From positions 1 through 39,508 of the forward strand of contig CAKQUI010000003.1 in assembly GCA_934277495.1 (NCBI GenBank): a DNA stretch of 39,508 nucleotides, in the 5' to 3' direction. The translations under genes were made by a program, and so were the position numbers. The notes under the pieces were generated by a model. The model did no database searches. It was given only the letters and a program-made list of their open reading frames with translations, and was not told the DNA's origin. This DNA comes from an uncultured Clostridia bacterium. GTDB taxonomy: Bacteria > Bacillota > Clostridia > Peptostreptococcales > Anaerovoracaceae. Every line of letters starts with the position of its first letter. Within the stretch, counting starts at the first letter, position 1. Positions 1-7,667 of the stretch are shown piece after piece.

Positions 1-16
1 GTTCTATCTGTTTCAT
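1..16 (-). CDS. 5' end of a gene running off the left edge
   Basis: On the minus strand an ATG at 16-14 is preceded by AGGAGG (21-26) with a 4-base gap and opens a frame reading M-K-Q-I-E before the window ends. Only five codons are visible, so no function can be given. It lies just downstream of the terminator at 41-66, leaving almost no space for a separate promoter. It could be chance, but the ribosome binding site is consensus. Confidence 0.5.
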
Positions 17-40
17 GATACCTCCTGTGCTGTGTCATAG

Positions 41-66
41 AAAAAGGCGGGCGCATCGGCCCGCCT
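41..66 (-). terminator. Rho-independent terminator of the tadA / Ig-domain gene unit
   Basis: A perfect 7-bp GC stem, ggcgggc (46-52) and gcccgcc (59-65), has a 6-base loop. On the minus strand it is followed by five U (the aaaaa at 41-45). It lies about 30 bases past the stop of the 98-991 gene. Confidence 0.85.
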
Positions 67-97
67 GTATTATCTTTTCAGCTGATGTATCCCGGAA

Positions 98-991
98 CTA
101 TTTCTTTTTCTTGCCCGAATTTTTCTTTTTACCGTTCTTCGGGTGTGTAGTACCTTTATTGGAATACTGCGTTTTCTTTACTTTGACTTTGTATGTGCTG
201 CCGGCTGCGCTGATCGGTCTCGGTTTTGAAACTCTTGAATTCGATGAGGCTGCAGCTTCTTTTTCGAGGAGCTCTTCCTCAAGCTTCTCATCGGCTCTGC
301 GCTGTTTTTCTCTCTTTTCAGCTTCTTTTGCTTTTCTTGCTTCATCCTTGCGGACGATCTCTTCAACGGATTTGCCTGTTTTCTTAGCTTCTTTGTAAGG
401 GTTCACCGTTTCGCTTTTTTTAGTTTCATGTTTCTGCTTTTCGGCTTCTTTCTTGGCACTGCGGCTTGTGAAGAATATCATGCCGACGATCATCACTGCC
501 ATCATTATCATGTAGACTGTCGACGACTTTGATTTGTCCAGTGTCTTGAATGAGATAGTCTCAGTCTTGCCGAACTTCGTGCCGTCTGTCGCCTGCAGGC
601 CGCTGCCTATAGTGAGCTTGTAGTTTGTATTGCCCTTTATCTCCACATCGTTGTCCACATTGTCCGATACGACCATCATAAGACCTTCTTCCTTATGGCT
701 GTAGTAGACTTTGATCGGGAGCTTCTTGCCTTTGCTGTCTGTGAGTGAGAACTGCTTCAGGTTGGATTTTCTGACGCTGTCTGATTTCGGAAGCATTGCT
801 GTGTCGAAGTATATCTTGACACTGAGATTTTCTACTGATACGCCTTTTGCACCGTCGTCAGGTGTAGATGATTCGATCTTGAAATTTGAAGTTCCTGATG
901 CGGCATTGTCTGTGTTCGCTGCAAAACATGCAGGAGCCAACATGGATACTGCCATGATTATAAGGCAAACTATTACGCCTGTTCTTTTCAT
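98..991 (-). CDS. Membrane-anchored protein with a bacterial Ig-like (Big_5/SbsA type) domain
   Basis: The 297-aa product starts with a signal peptide (residues 1-24, ending in A-C-F-A). Residues about 37-150 look like an SbsA/Big_5 Ig-like fold: the text S-S-T-P-D-D-G-A near its start and Y-F-D-T-A-M-L matches the usual 'P.dga..v.....i.i.Fs..m' pattern. A transmembrane helix follows at about 157-176, then a very basic, Lys/Glu-rich cytoplasmic tail ending in repeated K/G/N. The topology is therefore one exported Ig domain held by a C-terminal helix with a long charged tail. The start codon overlaps the tadA stop by one base (TAATG), so translation is probably coupled. The function is unknown; an envelope-structural or binding role is inference. 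Confidence 0.75.
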   Translation of the reverse strand: MKRTGVIVCLIIMAVSMLAPACFAANTDNAASGTSNFKIESSTPDDGAKGVSVENLSVKIYFDTAMLPKSDSVRKSNLKQFSLTDSKGKKLPIKVYYSHKEEGLMMVVSDNVDNDVEIKGNTNYKLTIGSGLQATDGTKFGKTETISFKTLDKSKSSTVYMIMMAVMIVGMIFFTSRSAKKEAEKQKHETKKSETVNPYKEAKKTGKSVEEIVRKDEARKAKEAEKREKQRRADEKLEEELLEKEAAASSNSRVSKPRPISAAGSTYKVKVKKTQYSNKGTTHPKNGKKKNSGKKKK

Positions 992-1455
992 TACTGTTTT
1001 TCCTCCAGCTTCCTTTTTCTTAGTTTTTTAAAAAAATCCTTCATGAGACTGCTGCATTCTTCCTGCATGAGTCCTGTTTCTATTTCAACGAAGTGATTGA
1101 GTCTGCTCTCCTGGGGTATGTTGAAGACCGAGCCGCAGGCACCTGACTTGGGGTCCATGGTGCCGATGAAAAGCTTTCTGATCCTCGACCATACGATGGC
1201 GCCTGCGCACATGCTGCATGGTTCTGTAGTGACGAACATGGTGCATCCTGTGAGCCTCCAGCCGCCGAGATTCCTGGCTGCCTGTCTTATGGCTATCATC
1301 TCAGCATGTGCGGTGGGATCCTTGGCGGTCTCTGTTTCGTTGTGACCTCTGCCTACTATCTCGCCGTCTTTCACTATTACTGCACCGATGGGTACTTCGC
1401 CCATTGCAGCAGCCTTTTTCGCCTCTTCGAGAGCTGCTTTCATATATCTTTCCAT
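991..1455 (-). CDS. tadA: tRNA-specific adenosine deaminase
   Basis: This 154-aa protein is a full-length TadA. It deaminates A34 to inosine in the tRNA-Arg(ACG) anticodon, which allows CGN decoding. The zinc site is complete: H50-A-E52 (E52 is the proton shuttle) and P-C80-S-M-C83. The flanking text G-E-V-P-I-G-A-V and the T-E-P-C-S-M-C-A-G-A core are standard for the family. The start at 1455 has a weak AAGG three bases upstream; Met5 at 1443 is an alternative. It is the first gene of a two-gene unit with the Ig-domain membrane protein, and its promoter overlaps the end of the preceding minus-strand gene. Confidence 0.95.
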   Translation of the reverse strand: MERYMKAALEEAKKAAAMGEVPIGAVIVKDGEIVGRGHNETETAKDPTAHAEMIAIRQAARNLGGWRLTGCTMFVTTEPCSMCAGAIVWSRIRKLFIGTMDPKSGACGSVFNIPQESRLNHFVEIETGLMQEECSSLMKDFFKKLRKRKLEEKQ

Positions 1456-1465
1456 ATACCTTACA

Positions 1466-1494
1466 ATGTTATCATATTTTCAGTTTTCTATCAA
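1466..1494 (-). promoter_or_regulatory. Probable vegetative promoter of tadA
   Basis: On the minus strand, TTGATA (1489-1494) is separated by 17 bases from TAACAT (1466-1471), just upstream of the tadA start. It overlaps the stop codon region of the 1480-2403 gene. The -35 matches five of six consensus bases and the -10 four of six. Confidence 0.5.
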
Positions 1495-2403
1495 GGACAT
1501 TTCTTCGATATGACCGGTGGATCTGCTGATGGCGGCAAGCCAGTAGCCGTAGATATCTTTCCTGCGTTCCTCCAGGGGGATAGTGGCGTCGCGGGATTCC
1601 TCAGGCATGCCGGCGATAGGCTGCCAGTAGATGAAGCCGGTCTTCCCTGCGTCCGGCTGCTCGTCAGGCAGGAATCTGCCGGGGACGCCGACGAGGTAAT
1701 GAGAGCTGCAGCAGCCGAACAGGAAATGTCCGTATTCTGTCACGGGGCCGGCGCTGCCGGGGGATGCAAGCGGGAAAAGACTGGGATCTGTGATCTTTTT
1801 CCATGATGCTCCTGCGATATCACGGTCGAAGGGGATCACCTCCGGGAAAGGACTGCTTTCTTCGACGATGATGCGGCACTTTTCGAGCACGCCGTCGTCT
1901 TTGGGGAAACTGCTGCTGTCCCTTCCGGAGCCGTGGGAATACATGCCGGCAGGAGAGACAGCTGGAGCAGTGGCAGGTGACAGCTGCCTTCGCAGCGGTT
2001 CGAGGCTGCCTCTGAGGACTGTGTGTAGCGGCTCTTTCTGATTCACGGTGGAAGCTGCAGCTATGACAGCAGCGTTAAAATCCGTGAGCTTGATGCCGCT
2101 GCCGTCCAGATCTTTCGGATTTATGCTGAAACTGCCTTCGGCGCATCCGTCTGCGGTCAGAGAAATATTGCCTATCATGTGGTACTGACATTTTTCACTG
2201 GCGGTGCCTGCCAGCAGCAGCTTGTATACATATTCACCTCTGGGGAAAAACCGGATATTGTCCGCAGCTACAGCGATTATGCTGCTGCGGCTGCCGGAAC
2301 CTGTTTTCAGACAGCCGCACATCCTGCAGTCTGCCCGCATGGCGAACCTGCGGTTTTCCTCGCCCAGGACCACGGTATCATTGTTATGTTTTATATGATC
2401 CAT
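1480..2403 (-). CDS. Uncharacterised 307-aa protein with Cys-containing N-terminal and aromatic C-terminal blocks
   Basis: There is no signal peptide or membrane segment. Residues about 15-130 form one block (C-x-x-C-x-C near 26-31, then text on a per-molecule 'Y-x-Y-K-L-L-L-A-G-T' and 'G-N-I-S-L' pattern). A low-complexity Ser/Pro-rich stretch follows to about 190. The C-terminal block has Y-G-H-F-L-F-G-C and G-F-I-Y-W-Q-P-I-A-G. This two-block shape, with a short N-terminal recognition-like domain and a C-terminal Trp/Gly-rich segment, recalls clostridial hypothetical proteins of unknown role, but I cannot name a family with confidence. A consensus AGGAGG lies six bases before the ATG at 2403. 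The gene is divergent from the cvpA-like gene. Confidence 0.75.
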   Translation of the reverse strand: MDHIKHNNDTVVLGEENRRFAMRADCRMCGCLKTGSGSRSSIIAVAADNIRFFPRGEYVYKLLLAGTASEKCQYHMIGNISLTADGCAEGSFSINPKDLDGSGIKLTDFNAAVIAAASTVNQKEPLHTVLRGSLEPLRRQLSPATAPAVSPAGMYSHGSGRDSSSFPKDDGVLEKCRIIVEESSPFPEVIPFDRDIAGASWKKITDPSLFPLASPGSAGPVTEYGHFLFGCCSSHYLVGVPGRFLPDEQPDAGKTGFIYWQPIAGMPEESRDATIPLEERRKDIYGYWLAAISRSTGHIEEMSLIEN

Positions 2404-2491
2404 ACAAAGCCTCCTTGTTTATTACACTTTTTTTTAGTAATATATGAGAAAAAGATTACAGCTATTCATATGATCAGGGGGTATAAAGAAC

Positions 2492-3130
2492 ATGATATTC
2501 GATTCAGTTATAGTTATATTGATACTGCTGTCGGCCTTGAGAGGGTTCCGTAAAGGGCTCCTTTATATGTCGGTGCGTATACTGGCGTGGGTGGGCTCCA
2601 TCGCAGCGGCCATGTTTCTGACAAAGCCGGTGGCGGAGTTCTTCAGGAACGGTTCTGTAGGGAATATGGTCTCGGAGTCTGTTAGCGGCAGACTGTCAGA
2701 GTCTGTCCAGAGTGCCGGGGACGCCTGCAGCAGTCTGCCTGATATAATATCGGGAGGGATAAGCACAGCGGGCAACGGAGTTTCCAGTGTGATGTCGGGG
2801 ATGTTCACCAGCATGATAACTTCGGTGCTGGCGTTTGCGGCTGTGATGCTGGGAGTATGGCTTGCGATAAAGCTGATAATGCTGCCGGTATCGGCGCTGA
2901 GACGTGTAAAGGCGATAGGTTTCATGGACAGGCTTTTCGGCACTGCAGCCGGAGTGCTGAAAGGGCTCATAGTCGTGTTCGTGCTGCTGGCGCTGCTGGT
3001 GCCTGTGGTGAACCTCGCAGGAGCAGATACTTCGTCATTCATCACATCCCAGCTGGCAGACTCCCACTATGCAAAAGACCTCTACAACAACAACCTCCTG
3101 CTGCTCATAGCAGACGGCATCTTTTCGTGA
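2492..3130 (+). CDS. CvpA family membrane protein
   Basis: The 212-aa protein has about four hydrophobic helices. The N-terminal signature is S-A-L-R-G-F-R-K-G-L-L after the first helix, typical of CvpA/colicin V production proteins. The central exported-looking loop (about residues 45-105) is Ser/Gly-rich, and two helices follow at about 110-135 and 150-175. The family is linked to envelope stress, secretion and, in some bacteria, purine metabolism, but its biochemical activity is not established. An AGGGGG ribosome binding site lies upstream. The gene is convergent with the ATPase gene at 3193; I see no convincing terminator in the 62-base gap. Confidence 0.8.
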   Translation: MIFDSVIVILILLSALRGFRKGLLYMSVRILAWVGSIAAAMFLTKPVAEFFRNGSVGNMVSESVSGRLSESVQSAGDACSSLPDIISGGISTAGNGVSSVMSGMFTSMITSVLAFAAVMLGVWLAIKLIMLPVSALRRVKAIGFMDRLFGTAAGVLKGLIVVFVLLALLVPVVNLAGADTSSFITSQLADSHYAKDLYNNNLLLLIADGIFS

Positions 3131-3192
3131 TGAGTGCAGGAGGGCCGTAGTGTTTTCCGGAAAGCGGGGCAGAGCATAGACTCAGGTCCGGA

Positions 3193-5112
3193 TCATATCG
3201 TTGATGTCGTGTCTGTGACGGCTTGATCCTGATACTGTCTGAAAGCGGATCTGAGCTTTACTTTCTTTCCGGAAAAGGCGATCCCGAGTTTCAGTATATT
3301 CTGAGCGCCTTCTTTCCGGAGCTCCGTGTCATATTTTTTGTTCTCTATCTGCTGCAAAGCAGTTTCAGCCAGGTCGTCAAGCGATTCCTGACTCAGACCG
3401 GCTTTCCATTTCAACTCGATTATTATTCCCGGATATTTCTTCTTTCTTGGAAACATACTGATATCATATCTTCCGTTTCCTGATTCCCGGTTGGACTTTA
3501 TTTTATACTGATTGTCCATCATAGAGATCAGTCCCAGTACAAGCCCGTGATAAAAACCTTCGGCGCCTGCATCATAAAAACTGATGGTCCTTTCCATATA
3601 CTCGCATATCGCTTTCTGAAGTCTTGCAAGATCGCCTGTATAAAGGCTTTCGGATATATTGTCTGCAGTTGTTCTTGTGACGGCGCCTGTTTCCAGCAGA
3701 TGTGTCAGTATCTCAGACTTATAGACCGCTGATATCTCTCTGTTCGGTATCATGACTTCGCAAAGGTACGAGCCGTCTGCCTGGATCTCTTTTGTTGGTG
3801 TTTTCAGATACCCTGCCATGAGCAGCAGGCTGTATATGTTGGCGGGGTCCTCGGCAAGGGAACGGTATACGACGTTCTGATCTATCCTTGCGATGACACG
3901 TTCTCCCTGCAGGAGTGCGTAAAGTTTCCTTGTCACTTCATCTGTAGCAGTCCTCAGAACATCTTCCAGTATCTCGTTCTTTCCTGTGTTCACCCAGTAT
4001 GCCTGCGGGATGCAGCCCTTTGAAATGTAGTTTATGACTGACCATGGATTGTATATCTCCCTGTTTCCGAAAATGTAGCCGTCATACCATTCTTTCAGTT
4101 CCTCGGCTTTGTTCCGGACGCCGTAGTATTCCAGCATTTCATCCACTTCATGGCACGTAAACCCGAAAAATTCATCATATCCGTCATCCATTACAGAGTC
4201 CACGACAAGATTGTTGAGCCCACTGAAAATACTTTCCTGTGCTATCCTCAGTATACCGGTGAGGAATCCATAGGAAATGTTCCGGTTGTCTTTGAATGCA
4301 CCTGAAAAAAATATCCTCATGAAACTTATTATCTCATCGTAGAAATCCCGGGAGTACCCTTCCTGCACAGGTGTATCGTATTCATCTATTATGATGACCG
4401 GAGCTACGCCATAATGTTCGTTCAGCATTTTTGAAAGATTTTCAAGTGCAGACGTCAGTTCGACTTCCGTTGCAGTACCCTCGGTCATTCTCGTAAAATA
4501 AGCTTTTTCGTAATCTGCGATACGATCGCTGTCGTAAAGCTCACGGTGTCTGTCATACTCCGCCTGCAGAAGACTCCGTATTTTATCAAGGGTATCGTTC
4601 CAGGTGCTGAATTTAACGTCTTTGAACGACAGGAATATCACCGGATATCTGCCCTGATGGGAACGGTATTCGCTGCCGCATTCCCATATGGCTTTGTCAT
4701 AGAAAAAACGGCCTGTATCATCATCGGATATTTCAAAAAAAACTCTGAGCATATCCATGTTCAGTGTCTTGCCGAACCTGCGTGGCCTTGTAAACAGAGA
4801 AACCATCGGCTTATGATCAAGGAATTCCTTTATCATAAGCGTTTTGTCGACATAATAATATCCGGATTGTGCACGTATATAATCTGAGATGCCTACAGGA
4901 AGCGCTTTCTTTTCAGCCCTCGCATGTTCACGGGCATAACTTCCTGATGAACGGCGGAGGTCATCAGGGCGCTCTGCATCGTCAGGTATCCGCCATCTCC
5001 CTTTCTCTTTGAAAGCTCCTTTGATCTTCCCCTTTTTGCACATATCATTGACTGTACGTCCTGAGAGTCCCCATTCTGCAGCCTTTTCCTTGCATGTTTT
5101 CATATCTGTCAT
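3193..5112 (-). CDS. AAA-ATPase-like / PD-(D/E)XK nuclease-like protein with N-terminal helix-turn-helix
   Basis: The 639-aa protein has three parts. Residues 5-47 read as an excisionase/MerR-type helix-turn-helix (L-S-G-R-T-V-N-D, then G-K-I, then G-R-W-R-I-P). Residues about 70-350 are the AAA-ATPase-like domain (PF09820 type), with a Walker A-like R-P-R-R-F-G-K-T (109-116) and Walker B I-I-D243-E-Y-D246. The C-terminal quarter carries a PD-(D/E)XK-like core (Y-D-I-S-M-F ... I-I-I-E-L-K-W-K). Relatives of the ATPase-nuclease pair are common in gut anaerobes and Bacteroidetes, often in many copies and of unproven function. The added DNA-binding domain is less usual. Two starts are possible: Met1 (5112) with AGGAA upstream, or Met4 (5103) with GGAG nine bases upstream. 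The promoter is overlapped by repeated sequences, suggesting autoregulation (inference). Confidence 0.9.
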   Translation of the reverse strand: MTDMKTCKEKAAEWGLSGRTVNDMCKKGKIKGAFKEKGRWRIPDDAERPDDLRRSSGSYAREHARAEKKALPVGISDYIRAQSGYYYVDKTLMIKEFLDHKPMVSLFTRPRRFGKTLNMDMLRVFFEISDDDTGRFFYDKAIWECGSEYRSHQGRYPVIFLSFKDVKFSTWNDTLDKIRSLLQAEYDRHRELYDSDRIADYEKAYFTRMTEGTATEVELTSALENLSKMLNEHYGVAPVIIIDEYDTPVQEGYSRDFYDEIISFMRIFFSGAFKDNRNISYGFLTGILRIAQESIFSGLNNLVVDSVMDDGYDEFFGFTCHEVDEMLEYYGVRNKAEELKEWYDGYIFGNREIYNPWSVINYISKGCIPQAYWVNTGKNEILEDVLRTATDEVTRKLYALLQGERVIARIDQNVVYRSLAEDPANIYSLLLMAGYLKTPTKEIQADGSYLCEVMIPNREISAVYKSEILTHLLETGAVTRTTADNISESLYTGDLARLQKAICEYMERTISFYDAGAEGFYHGLVLGLISMMDNQYKIKSNRESGNGRYDISMFPRKKKYPGIIIELKWKAGLSQESLDDLAETALQQIENKKYDTELRKEGAQNILKLGIAFSGKKVKLRSAFRQYQDQAVTDTTSTI

Positions 5113-5149
5113 CTCCGTTCCTGTTTTTGCAGATCAGCTTATATCATGG

Positions 5150-5178
5150 ATTATACACCGCAGTTCGCAATATATCAA
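5150..5178 (-). promoter_or_regulatory. Sigma-A-type promoter of the ATPase-nuclease gene
   Basis: On the minus strand TTGATA (5173-5178) and a perfect TATAAT (5150-5155) are separated by exactly 17 bases. They lie 38 bases upstream of the ATG at 5112. The spacer and -35 are covered by the first copy of a 13-bp repeat. Confidence 0.8.
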
Positions 5179-5225
5179 CTCTGCGTTCGCAATATATACC
5201 GCAAAATGCCGGGTATATTGCAAAC
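5163..5225. promoter_or_regulatory. Operator-like repeats: two direct and one inverted copy
   Basis: The 13-mer gttcgcaatatat occurs exactly at 5163-5175 and 5185-5197 (starts 22 bp apart, about two helical turns). A third copy in inverse orientation with two mismatches is at 5213-5225. Copy 1 overlaps the -35 and spacer of the minus-strand promoter and copy 2 sits directly upstream. This is the arrangement expected for a repressor site; the N-terminal helix-turn-helix of the adjacent gene is the obvious candidate binder (inference). Confidence 0.65.
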
Positions 5226-5285
5226 ATGACTGCGCAGGGCAGGGGCGTGCCGGAGGTGTGTATTCATGGTCGTGACTGACGATGT

Positions 5286-5780
5286 ATGTTCCGTGGATCG
5301 CCTGTAAGGAAAGCGATACAGGTGCTCTGCAGCTGGCTGAGCCGTTGTGGGGAATACGAGGATATTCCATTGGATTTTGAAGTCGGTTTTATGAAAAACA
5401 AGGAGGAAGCTGTTCGCAGTATAAATTCTATTGCATGGGAAAATATATGTCTTGATGCAGCAGGAGATTTAGACGTTTTCCTTGTTAAAAACCGTTTGGA
5501 CAGAAAATATGACTGGAATACGGTTTGTGACGAAATTGAGGAAAAATATATCAAACCAATTTCAGAAAAAATAAAAGAATCCGTTGAGCATAATCTGTTA
5601 CCGGAACGTGTTATGATAGATGTCAGGTTCAATCTATGGAAGATTTTTAAATATCAGTGGTATTCTGGGACAGGATTCGTATCAGATTTTCACACTAAAA
5701 TGACGAGCATATATCTTGCAGGATATCTTCCATGTGGATACAAGATAGCTGAAGAAAAAGGAATTTTTATGATTTATTGA
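5286..5780 (+). CDS. Immunity-protein-like small protein, possibly 5'-truncated or frameshifted
   Basis: The open frame gives 164 residues, predicted cytoplasmic and acidic. From about residue 8 onward (R-K-A-I-Q-V-L-C-S-W-L) it reads as a continuous alpha-rich protein. The C-terminal part, with Y-L-A-G-Y-L-P-C-G-Y-K followed by a short hydrophobic end, resembles the 'iy..GhiPCGw......g.livY' ending of small cytoplasmic immunity proteins of polymorphic-toxin loci. That resemblance is from memory and not searched. The ATG at 5286 has no good ribosome binding site. A well-placed GGAGGTG (5252-5258) instead serves an ATG at 5266 in another frame, which stops after 13 codons. The first seven residues also fall in GC-richer DNA than the rest. 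A lost or frameshifted N-terminus is therefore likely. Confidence 0.6.
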   Translation: MFRGSPVRKAIQVLCSWLSRCGEYEDIPLDFEVGFMKNKEEAVRSINSIAWENICLDAAGDLDVFLVKNRLDRKYDWNTVCDEIEEKYIKPISEKIKESVEHNLLPERVMIDVRFNLWKIFKYQWYSGTGFVSDFHTKMTSIYLAGYLPCGYKIAEEKGIFMIY

Positions 5781-5799
5781 TTAAAAAGGCAGGAAAAGT

Positions 5800-6108
5800 A
5801 TGAGAAGCGTATCGGATACACAGAAAGACAGACTGGGATCGATCCTGAAAGAGCTTTTGAATGTCATCGAAGAAATAAGAGAAGAAGATGACTTCTATCT
5901 TATAGAGCAGAATAAAATTGATGTAATGTCATGGTTATCTGCTGTAGCGACAGTGGATACTATGGATTCTCTGGAATTGATTGCGGAAAGTATAAAAGAA
6001 AAAATATATAACTTTTATTACGATGATCTGAGTAGTCATTATCTGGACTCGAAGCGAAAAGAACTCATGATGGAGTTTCTTGATGAAATATTTGGTGTTT
6101 TAAATTAA
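5800..6108 (+). CDS. Small acidic hypothetical protein
   Basis: The 102-aa product has no signal peptide or membrane helix and is predicted helical, with many Glu/Asp (E-E-I-R-E-E-D-D). It starts 19 bases after the previous stop with AGGA upstream, so it is probably in the same transcript. I do not recognise a family. Its size, acidity and position between two immunity-like genes fit an accessory or immunity role, but that is inference. Confidence 0.65.
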   Translation: MRSVSDTQKDRLGSILKELLNVIEEIREEDDFYLIEQNKIDVMSWLSAVATVDTMDSLELIAESIKEKIYNFYYDDLSSHYLDSKRKELMMEFLDEIFGVLN

Positions 6109-6170
6109 TGCACGTTTATGGCGATAGTTGCTGATTCAATATGTTTAAAGTTATGTGATAGGAGAAAATA

Positions 6171-6605
6171 ATGTTATTCAAAAAGAGCAAAGTAGGTTTT
6201 TCAAGCGATATAATAAAGATGGCTGATGAGATCGTTGAGTCATACTGCAGAGCAAACAGTACTGGTTTTGAAGAGATTTCAGAGTTAGAACGTCAGGTCC
6301 TTGCAGTGTACTGCTTTGGCGTATCGGAGGGAGTTCGTCAGGGCAAATATGAAAACATATCTAATAATGATGTTGAACGAGGGATAATCGATTTGTTTGA
6401 ACAGGTTTTTAAATATTCGAGAAAGCAGTCTCAGGATTTTTTTGAACTGATCGTTGACAGCCTGCAATCTGACAATGGTGAAAATACTTATTCGATAATA
6501 ATACACAGAGGGCTGGATGGATATTTTCTGTGTATGGAAAATAAGCAGAGCAAAGCAGTCGATGCTGTCTGCGACATGATCAGTATTTTGCAAAGACAAA
6601 ATTAG
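6171..6605 (+). CDS. Hypothetical protein, immunity-like; in-frame UAG may shorten it
   Basis: The 144-aa cytoplasmic protein starts after taggag (about eight bases upstream). The body reads as a helical domain (F-S-S-D-I-I-K-M-A-D-E-I-V-E near 11-24; V-Y-C-F-G-V-S-E-G-V near 46-55), a shape I associate with uncharacterised proteins found beside toxin/immunity genes. The frame stops at a TAG (6603-6605). Reading through it continues in frame for 19 more codons of coiled-coil character (Q-Q-L-E-K-D-I-A-A-L-K-A-E-L-K) to a TAA at 6663-6665, only 13 bases before the next gene. This looks like a recent nonsense change in a longer protein, though UAG readthrough is another option. Confidence 0.65.
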   Translation: MLFKKSKVGFSSDIIKMADEIVESYCRANSTGFEEISELERQVLAVYCFGVSEGVRQGKYENISNNDVERGIIDLFEQVFKYSRKQSQDFFELIVDSLQSDNGENTYSIIIHRGLDGYFLCMENKQSKAVDAVCDMISILQRQN

Positions 6606-6678
6606 CAGCAGCTTGAAAAAGATATCGCAGCATTGAAAGCAGAATTGAAGACTATCGTAAAATAACAGGAGAATATAT

Positions 6679-7449
6679 ATGAGTTTATTTAGCAGACGCA
6701 AGAAGAATAATGACACTGTGAATAAGGAGACAGCTGCAGCAGGACGTTTCAGTCGCTCGGTTTTTGACATCAGACACGATATCGACAGGAGCAGCTGGTG
6801 GCAGGTTTATTCTGCCTGCCTTGGCAAAGTCGCAGCTATGCAGGATGCCTGCAGCGTCCATGTTGTAAAAGACCAGGACTGGTATCTCGATTTGAAAAAC
6901 GGAACGATATCTTTCGGCAAGGATTCTTATCCGATACAGTTCATTGGATCAGAATCTCAGCTCAGCGATACCTGGCAATGGGGATATAAGAATGTGAACG
7001 GTCTTGATGAACGCTTTCTTAGTCTGGCATATGATATGTATGAGAAAGGCAGCGAATGGGGACTTGAGCCTCTTACGATCGAACAGTTCCCGCTGGATGA
7101 TGTTTTCAATGGACATAATATAGCGACTGTGGCATGCGGGATATCCGAAAAGCCATATTGCTATTACAGGGCTTCCGGAAAAGATCATTCTATATTCGTT
7201 GCATTTTCAGGGGTGCCTGAAATAATATCAGAGCCTCTTGGTATTTCGGAGTTTGCCAATACTGCGGCAGACTGCCTTGAAAATTTCAATGTAGATCACA
7301 ATATATTCCTGGAAAGCTTTTTGTCATGGAATGGTACTTCATATGATTATGATGGAAAGGATCTGATCGCACACTTTTCTTCCGACCTTGAGTTTTCGTT
7401 TGAAAAGGCAGATGAGTTCTGGAGAGTGGCAGGCATAAGATCTCTGTAG
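6679..7449 (+). CDS. DUF6882-like hypothetical protein
   Basis: The 256-aa soluble protein starts with a short basic head and has AGGAG seven bases upstream. Residues about 45-215 contain W-Y-L-D-L-K-N-G-T-I-S-F-G followed by P-I-Q-F-I-G-S-E-S and W-Q-W-G-Y-K-N. This is the typical text of the DUF6882 family ('w.ldl..g.l.f....f..q.lGt.s....W.W.w.n'). Function is unknown; such genes are often found in immunity-like clusters next to secreted toxins, here with three other small genes. The family assignment is from memory. The gene ends before a bidirectional terminator shared with htrA. Confidence 0.7.
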   Translation: MSLFSRRKKNNDTVNKETAAAGRFSRSVFDIRHDIDRSSWWQVYSACLGKVAAMQDACSVHVVKDQDWYLDLKNGTISFGKDSYPIQFIGSESQLSDTWQWGYKNVNGLDERFLSLAYDMYEKGSEWGLEPLTIEQFPLDDVFNGHNIATVACGISEKPYCYYRASGKDHSIFVAFSGVPEIISEPLGISEFANTAADCLENFNVDHNIFLESFLSWNGTSYDYDGKDLIAHFSSDLEFSFEKADEFWRVAGIRSL

Positions 7450-7528
7450 CTGGTCTCATTATCACATGACAGCACCGTTTATTCCGCACCTGAACATATC
7501 GGTGATTCGGGTGCAGCTTCACACGACA

Positions 7529-7578
7529 AAAACAGCACCGTTTCAGATCACAGAAGTGATAAGACCCGGTGCTGTTTT
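7529..7578. terminator. Bidirectional terminator between convergent genes
   Basis: A perfect 12-bp stem pairs aaaacagcaccg (7529-7540) with cggtgctgtttt (7567-7578). An inner hairpin pairs atcac (7547-7551) with gtgat (7556-7560). The A-run on one side and T-run on the other make it usable on both strands. A 12-base duplicate of one arm (acagcaccgttt) lies at 7469-7480. Confidence 0.85.
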
Positions 7579-7667
7579 CAAATGTGCTTTGCAGATCATT
7601 GTTTTATGTCATCCGGCTGCTTATGCCGGTTGTTTTCGCAGGCGTTTTCACGCCTGCTGTGTGCTGT

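Noticed and set aside
5163..5225. CRISPR-like short repeats
   Set aside because: There are only two exact copies and one inverted copy, with no spacers of regular length; an operator is the better reading.
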